Positions 59,085 through 64,000 of a stretch of DNA of 64,000 nucleotides are shown here, piece after piece; the stretch's first letter is position 1; each line of letters begins with the position of its first letter. Position numbers and translations under genes: made by a program. Source of the stretch: Selaginella tamariscina (lineage: Eukaryota > Streptophyta > Lycopodiopsida > Selaginellales > Selaginellaceae); NCBI GenBank assembly GCA_003024785.1, contig PUQB01000001.1:998501-1062500 (forward strand). Direction: 5' to 3'. The notes beneath the pieces were generated by a model. That model saw only the letters and a list, made by a program, of their open reading frames with translations. It did not search any database and was not told where the DNA came from.

Positions 59085-60582
59085 GATGAGATGCGAAGGA
59101 ACCAGAAGAGGGGAAACACAAACCCTTGATCACACAGAATTCCAAGTTCTTCCTGTGTATATATTGGAGGCCACGCGTGGATACGTGTGTGAAATTTTGT
59201 TCTATTTTTGTACGCGTGGTGTTAATACGTATGCATGCATTTAATTCATATCCACGCACGTGACTATATTCTTGTATATTCCAGAATTAACTATATATAC
59301 ATTGTAAAAATTACACCTATCTCGTATAAAACATTGTTGATTCTTATGTAGGAGGTGTTAATGCTATAAGATATTTCAGTACTCTTAATCAAGGATTAAA
59401 TTTAAACACAATTGGTTATCATTTAACTAATTTAAATTCATTTTTTTATAAACACATATTAAACTGAATAATTCTTAGAATTATTTATTTCTCTTTTGCC
59501 TTTTAACCTTAATATTGATATTAATAATATACGAAAATTACATAGATGTAAGATAGTTTTTACTTCGTTTCTATAGATTGAATCTTTTTTTTTTTAAACC
59601 AAATTTGTTATAGAAAAAATGAATTTTTTTTGAAATTTATTCCGTGCTCTTGACATGATATGTCTTGTATTTTACACACACACACACATATATTCTACAC
59701 ATGCCCACATTTGATGGACTTAATTATTTAATAATTTATTAATTAATTAATTCTTAATTTAATTATTATTTTTAACATAATAAATTTATCTCTAAGCTGA
59801 ATTTTTAAGTCATTTGTTATTATTAATACGATGAATTTACGTCCTTAATTATTTAATAACCCTTACTTAATACCTGATTCTAATGAATTTATCATTTAAA
59901 TTAATTATTATTTTTAATTTGCTAAGTTTATATTTAGACACTGGTGATCATTCTTAATCTAACGGCTTTGATAATGCCACGTAAATTTAAGATTTAATAC
60001 GTTGACGAGAATCAACGTTACCAATAATGTGGTGTGTATTTAGGTTTTAAGATGGCCGGTCAAAAAAGTTAATAACAATCACGCACTGAAGAAACTTATT
60101 ATAACACACACACACACACAAGCGTAAGTTTACGTAATGAGTAAGGGGTTTAGGCTTTCTGGTAGCACTTCATCACATTTTCTTGATTAAGGTTTCTTAG
60201 TCTTGATTAATTAGGGTTGCATGTACTTATATTTTCTTTGTGAATGAGTTTTGTATTATAGTCTAGATGAATGAAATTAAACCTATACATGTATAACAAC
60301 GACATTTTGATTAATTGTGTTTTTCATCGTAATATATATTTTAAAAATTATATTTATATATGAAAATACTCTTGATATATTAACATGGAATTAATAATAT
60401 TGTAAATATGCAGTGGAGCTCTTGCATCCACATCCTGCAATATGACGTGGCGTGGCCAAACAACGTGTGATGCACGTTGAGATGGGTTATTTTGAACTTG
60501 ACTATGGCGACTCTCGATCTGACGAATCCTCCCGCGCTTGATCTGTACAAACGAAATCAGCTAAGTTTAATAAGCAGTAGAG
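59085..60582. other. Divergent spacer between the LRR and UPF0114 genes
   Basis: AT-rich; no gene seen. ttagggtt at 60211-60218 is a telo-box-like motif. A short ATG-led frame at 60477-60698 overlaps the UPF0114 start region in another frame and is not supported. Confidence 0.6.
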
Positions 60583-61486
60583 ATGGTCACAGGACGAGGA
60601 TTAGGATCGGTTATAATGTACACGTACGGCAGGCGATCAAACGAAACATGTGCACAACCGGATCATGGCAGCTCCAACGGCTCCGCTTCTGCTACTGAGC
60701 TCCTTGCAGCCGACACCAACCGGTTTCTAAATATCGAGCAGCGCCTGGAAAGAGTACGTCTCCGTCGTACTTTGCGTGTGTATCTATTTCTTGTTTGCAA
60801 CAGATGATCTTCAATTGTCGATTTTTCACACTGTTTGGTGTTGTTGGGTCTCTAGCTGGATCTCTTCTTTGCTTTTCAAGGTTTACAGAATGCACACATG
60901 TGTATTTATTTACTGAACCATGTCACCAGGGCTCGACATATATATGGAAGTCATTCGTGGAGTATTTCCAGAACTGCGCCTCAGGAGTTGGGTCAGGAAG
61001 AGTGATACTACTGCTCGTGGAGGCCGTTGGTGCGTACTGTGTATTGAATTCTCTCAAATGAATGACTGGTGTGTTACAGATGTCTACTTGGTTGGCACGG
61101 TCATGCTGATATTCGGTATGGGGCTGTACGAACTGTTTGTTGCAAGCCTTGACGTTCCAGGAGGCGTCTGTACGGAAGACACACCGACGGTCTGTGGCTC
61201 CAACTTGTTCGGCCTCTTCAGGCTACGGGTACGGGAATTCCCATTGGGTGTTGGGGTGTTATACAAGCATTCAAATTTGCAGGTGCGGCCCAAGTGGCTG
61301 GAGATTCGTTCCTTGGATGAGCTCAAGACGAAGCTTGGTCACGTAATCGTTATGGTGTTACTGGTGGGGATGTTCGAGAAGTCGAAAAAGGTTCCAGTTA
61401 CATCCAGTCTGGAGCTTTTGTTCTTCTCGACATCCATCGTGCTGTCTTCCTGTTGTCTATTTCTCCTCTCTAAGCTCCACAATTAG
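60583..61486 (+). CDS. UPF0114 family membrane protein, probably plastid
   Basis: Exons 60583-60753, 60804-60880, 60930-61029, 61080-61228, 61283-61486; about 233 residues. The domain reads EQRLERMIFNCRFF, LFGVVGSLAGSLLCFSR, GSTYIWKSFVEYF, GRVILLLVEAVDVYLVGTVM, IFGMGLYELFVAS, RPKWLEIRSLDELKTKLGHV, MVLLVGMFEKSKKV and a last hydrophobic segment (SIVLSSCCLFLLSKL), about four membrane spans. This matches plant UPF0114 proteins related to bacterial YqhA; biochemical role unknown. The first 55 residues are Ser/Gly-rich and could be a transit peptide. One G seems to be missing at the exon 3 acceptor (60928-60931), since exons 2 and 3 do not share phase. Intron 4 (61229-61282) is 54 bp, in frame and without a stop. 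Confidence 0.84.
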
Positions 61487-61889
61487 ACAAAACGTTCAGT
61501 TCGGAACCCTAAATCGGGGATTAAATAACCCTTTTATAGATCGACGATGTCGTTGAACGTGTAGATCTGACGGTAGAGGATGGTCCTCTGGTTTTAGGGT
61601 TTTTCGTCAGGATTCATGGTCGGAATGGGGTAGATCCAGGCTCCGGCAAAGAACTCCTCCGATCAGGCACGGATTGTGCTAGAGTTTGAGCGTATGGTTC
61701 CAAGGTTTTGATCCAGGATCCTGAATTCAGGTAATTCGGCATGAGCTTGTTGATCGTTCACAGAATTTGAGAAGCTCTAGCTGCGCCTGTGCCAAATGCA
61801 GTCAATCCGAAGATGCACTACATTGTTATGTTTATACGGAAACGATGTATGATGTTGGATCATGGAACTGGATTATGGTGATAATCGAG

Positions 61890-64000
61890 ATGGAGCTCAC
61901 TCCTGTCAAGTTCCTAGTGATGTTCTTGCTGGTTGCCGTCCTCGGCTACATTGTCTACATGTAAGTTAGTCGTCAATATTGATACACATTATACTCAAAT
62001 TCAGATATATGGATATTCGTATTTGTCAACTATATACTTATATGATGTATATCTAAACTTTCATATAACACACATGTTTATATATATCTGTGTGTGTGTG
62101 TGTTGTGGACGGACATGTACATACATAGATAAAGACCTATATAACTTCTGAATGTTCCTTACTTCTTGTAGTCTGTTAGCACGGCTTGGTGCACGGGCAT
62201 TACGTAGAAGGATTGGTGGAGTGGTGCATTTAAGGATTGCGGGTGTCAATGCCTTTAAGGAGATATGCATTGAGTTCCATCAGGTAGTTTAAACATTTAA
62301 ATAGTTATATATAATGCACATATGTATCTACAGTTGATATCAGCGATTTATTTTCTTATCACTTGCTTATTATTTTAATCGTGCGTTATGAGGATTTATT
62401 TAATTTTTTGTTTCACAGGGGCCAATAGCGTCCGTGACAATAAGTGAGTTTAAAGTTTGCTTTCGTAAGCCTCCCGGTGCTACTGGTTGGAATATCTTTT
62501 CATGGAGATCTAAACTGCAGATAGTTGTATCGGATCTCGAGGTAATACAGATACCTGTAGATATTTGTATGTGTATAGATTATAGTCTTTTGCTTTATAT
62601 GTATAGGTTGTCGTAAGAAAACTTACAGAAGAGCGCTCAACAAAAAGTCACAAACAACACCCAAGAAAACTTCACAAGCACAATCCGGCTGGCCGTGGTA
62701 TATGGATGGTGTTCACCAACGTTGCCAAATACTTCAGCATTTCTTTTAACGAGATATCCGTCAAACTTTTAGAGGTAAAAACACATATTGTTAATAACAT
62801 AGATAGTTCTGCATATATACATGAACATACCCACGTAGCTTTAGGCGTATCTGTTATAACCTCTATGTCACAGTCTATATATGTTGTATATACATCTATG
62901 TATTGATACTTATATCCATGTCCACAGTGTTTTTTCTTGCCTCATATATTCATATACGTCTGTATATCTGTATGTACGTCCCTCTATGTAATATATTTAT
63001 ATGCATACACATAGAGAGGGAGAGAGAGAGAAGGATCGTGGCTAGTGTATAAATAATGCATGTCTGTATGAATCTAGAGTTATAATATCTAAACGCCCAA
63101 TTATGTATAACGTGTACGTCATACATACATGTATACATCCATATCATATATGTATACATGTTGACACGCGTGTAACAGCCCGCAAAGTTGACACTAGAAA
63201 TCAAAGAGGTGAACCTGGATATTTTCAGAGACGATGCATTGGGTTTGAAGCTCTTTTTAGCACCTTGTATTGTGTACGCTGGTGACGATGAATGCACGTT
63301 TGAAGGCCCTGGAATATTCCGTCTCCACGAAAATATTGCTCCTGCTAAAGTCGAAGACTTCATAATCTTTTCCCTTGAGCATTTTTCTATGACGGGTACT
63401 ATCGATCACGAGAGGTAAACTCGGTAATATACTAATATTATAGTCCTCGTAGAAGTTCTATTTATTGTGATTATATAATAGTATCGGTTATGATGTAACT
63501 TCTATATGGGTACTACATAATAGCTCATAGGTTTATATGTAGTAGTTTATCTCTACTGAATTTAGCGAAACGCTTCTTGCTTTGTTGTTGCCCTAGTGAC
63601 TTGTAATCTATTAAAGTATATAGCGTTTTGTTGCCATACTTAAATATTAACGTTGCGTTGCTGGCAGAGAAGCAGGACTTGTGGCAAAGCAGATTGAAGT
63701 AACATGTGGAGAGACCCTGCTTAACATAACCAGCGATTTGATTCTTCAATTAACTGCCCAAGAATCAGGTAATATGAACACACTCAAAAGCACATTGTGT
63801 ACTAAGGTATATATATGCGCACGTGCACCCGGGGGGGGGGAGGGCAAAGAGAATGCCTAAAACTAATAAACTATTTCTTAAAACTCACTTACTCTTTTAG
63901 TTTTACTGGTTACTTACTAATATCTAGCCACAGTGGTTCAGGAGAGCACATCCAAAACTGCTTCACTGAATGAAAAACAGCCTGAGGCTGGAGCAAGAAT
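61890..64000 (+). CDS. SABRE/APT1-like bridge lipid-transfer protein (BLTP2 family), 5' part
   Basis: First seven exons of a large gene, cut by the window end: 61890-61960, 62172-62283, 62419-62541, 62607-62774, 63179-63414, 63668-63768, 63934-64000 and beyond. Phases are consistent. An N-terminal membrane anchor (FLVMFLLVAVLGYIVYMLL) is followed by the repeating beta-rich chorein-like architecture: GGVVHLRIAGVNAFKEICIE, SVTISEFKVCFRKPPGATGW, KLQIVVSDLEVVVRK, GIWMVFTNVAKYFSISFNEI, LTLEIKEVNLDIFRDD, and GLVAKQIEVTCGETLLNIT. These match plant SABRE, KINKY POINTED/APT1 and fungal/animal Fmp27/BLTP2, which form long lipid-conducting bridges at ER-plasma membrane contacts. Full proteins exceed 2000 residues. 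ATG 61890 is chosen because it directly precedes the anchor. aaccctaaa (61504-61512) and ttttagggttttt (61592-61604) lie in the 403-bp spacer upstream. Confidence 0.85.

Noticed and set aside
60477-60698. 73-codon frame before the UPF0114 gene
   Set aside because: It overlaps the UPF0114 first exon in another frame, with no homology or splice support.

Overview
The window reads as nuclear DNA of a land plant. Evidence: multi-exon genes with short GT-AG introns; plant-specific families (xyloglucan endotransglucosylase XTH, B3-domain proteins, ZAT-type zinc finger with an EAR motif, the inactive plastid FtsH FTSHI3, a SABRE/APT1-type bridge protein, a SERK-like LRR protein); and Ty3/gypsy chromodomain retrotransposons. 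An Orai-type calcium channel, thought to be missing from flowering plants, and Tf1-like self-priming retroelements point, without proof, to a non-angiosperm such as a bryophyte or lycophyte. Species cannot be named.

Layout. 1-978: AT-rich, nothing seen. 979-18746: a retrotransposon nest. Gyp-1 (979-7300, minus strand, 394-bp LTRs) lies beside Gyp-3, a 5'-truncated plus-strand element (about 7360-8159 and 14346-18746). Gyp-3 is split by Gyp-2 (8160-14345, plus), a complete but decayed relative. All have lost their reading frames. Both Gyp-1 and Gyp-2 carry a primer site next to the 5' LTR that is complementary to the predicted start of their own transcript, and Gyp-1 has turned its chromodomain coding end into a 12-copy repeat array. 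18747-20096: AT-rich, microsatellites.

20097-30060 is a gene island: MED19 (minus), C2H2 zinc-finger repressor (plus), Orai-like channel (minus), B3 protein 1 (minus). 31021-32317: a small intact gene of unknown function. 32318-35919: AT-rich with a five-copy repeat. 35920-46996: second island: B3 protein 2 (plus), XTH 1 (plus), a gag relic, FTSHI3 (plus), XTH 2 (minus), a free-standing tomosyn-type R-SNARE (minus), a DHHC S-acyltransferase (minus). 46997-52513: AT-rich desert dominated by a 1.8-kb tandem duplication. 52514-64000: third island: organellar IF-2 (minus), UFM1 (plus), SERK-like LRR-only secreted protein (minus), UPF0114 membrane protein (plus), and the 5' end of a SABRE/BLTP2-like lipid-transfer gene (plus), cut by the window edge.

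The genes are mostly unrelated housekeeping and regulatory loci, not a pathway. Neighbours are tightly packed (convergent stops 53-68 bp apart, one 153-bp divergent promoter), telo-box motifs (AACCCTA) sit near many starts, and introns are full of GT/CA and CT/GA runs. About half the genes carry one or more 1-nt frame breaks inside otherwise conserved coding sequence, most simply explained by consensus indel errors; coordinates below give the exon chains as they stand.
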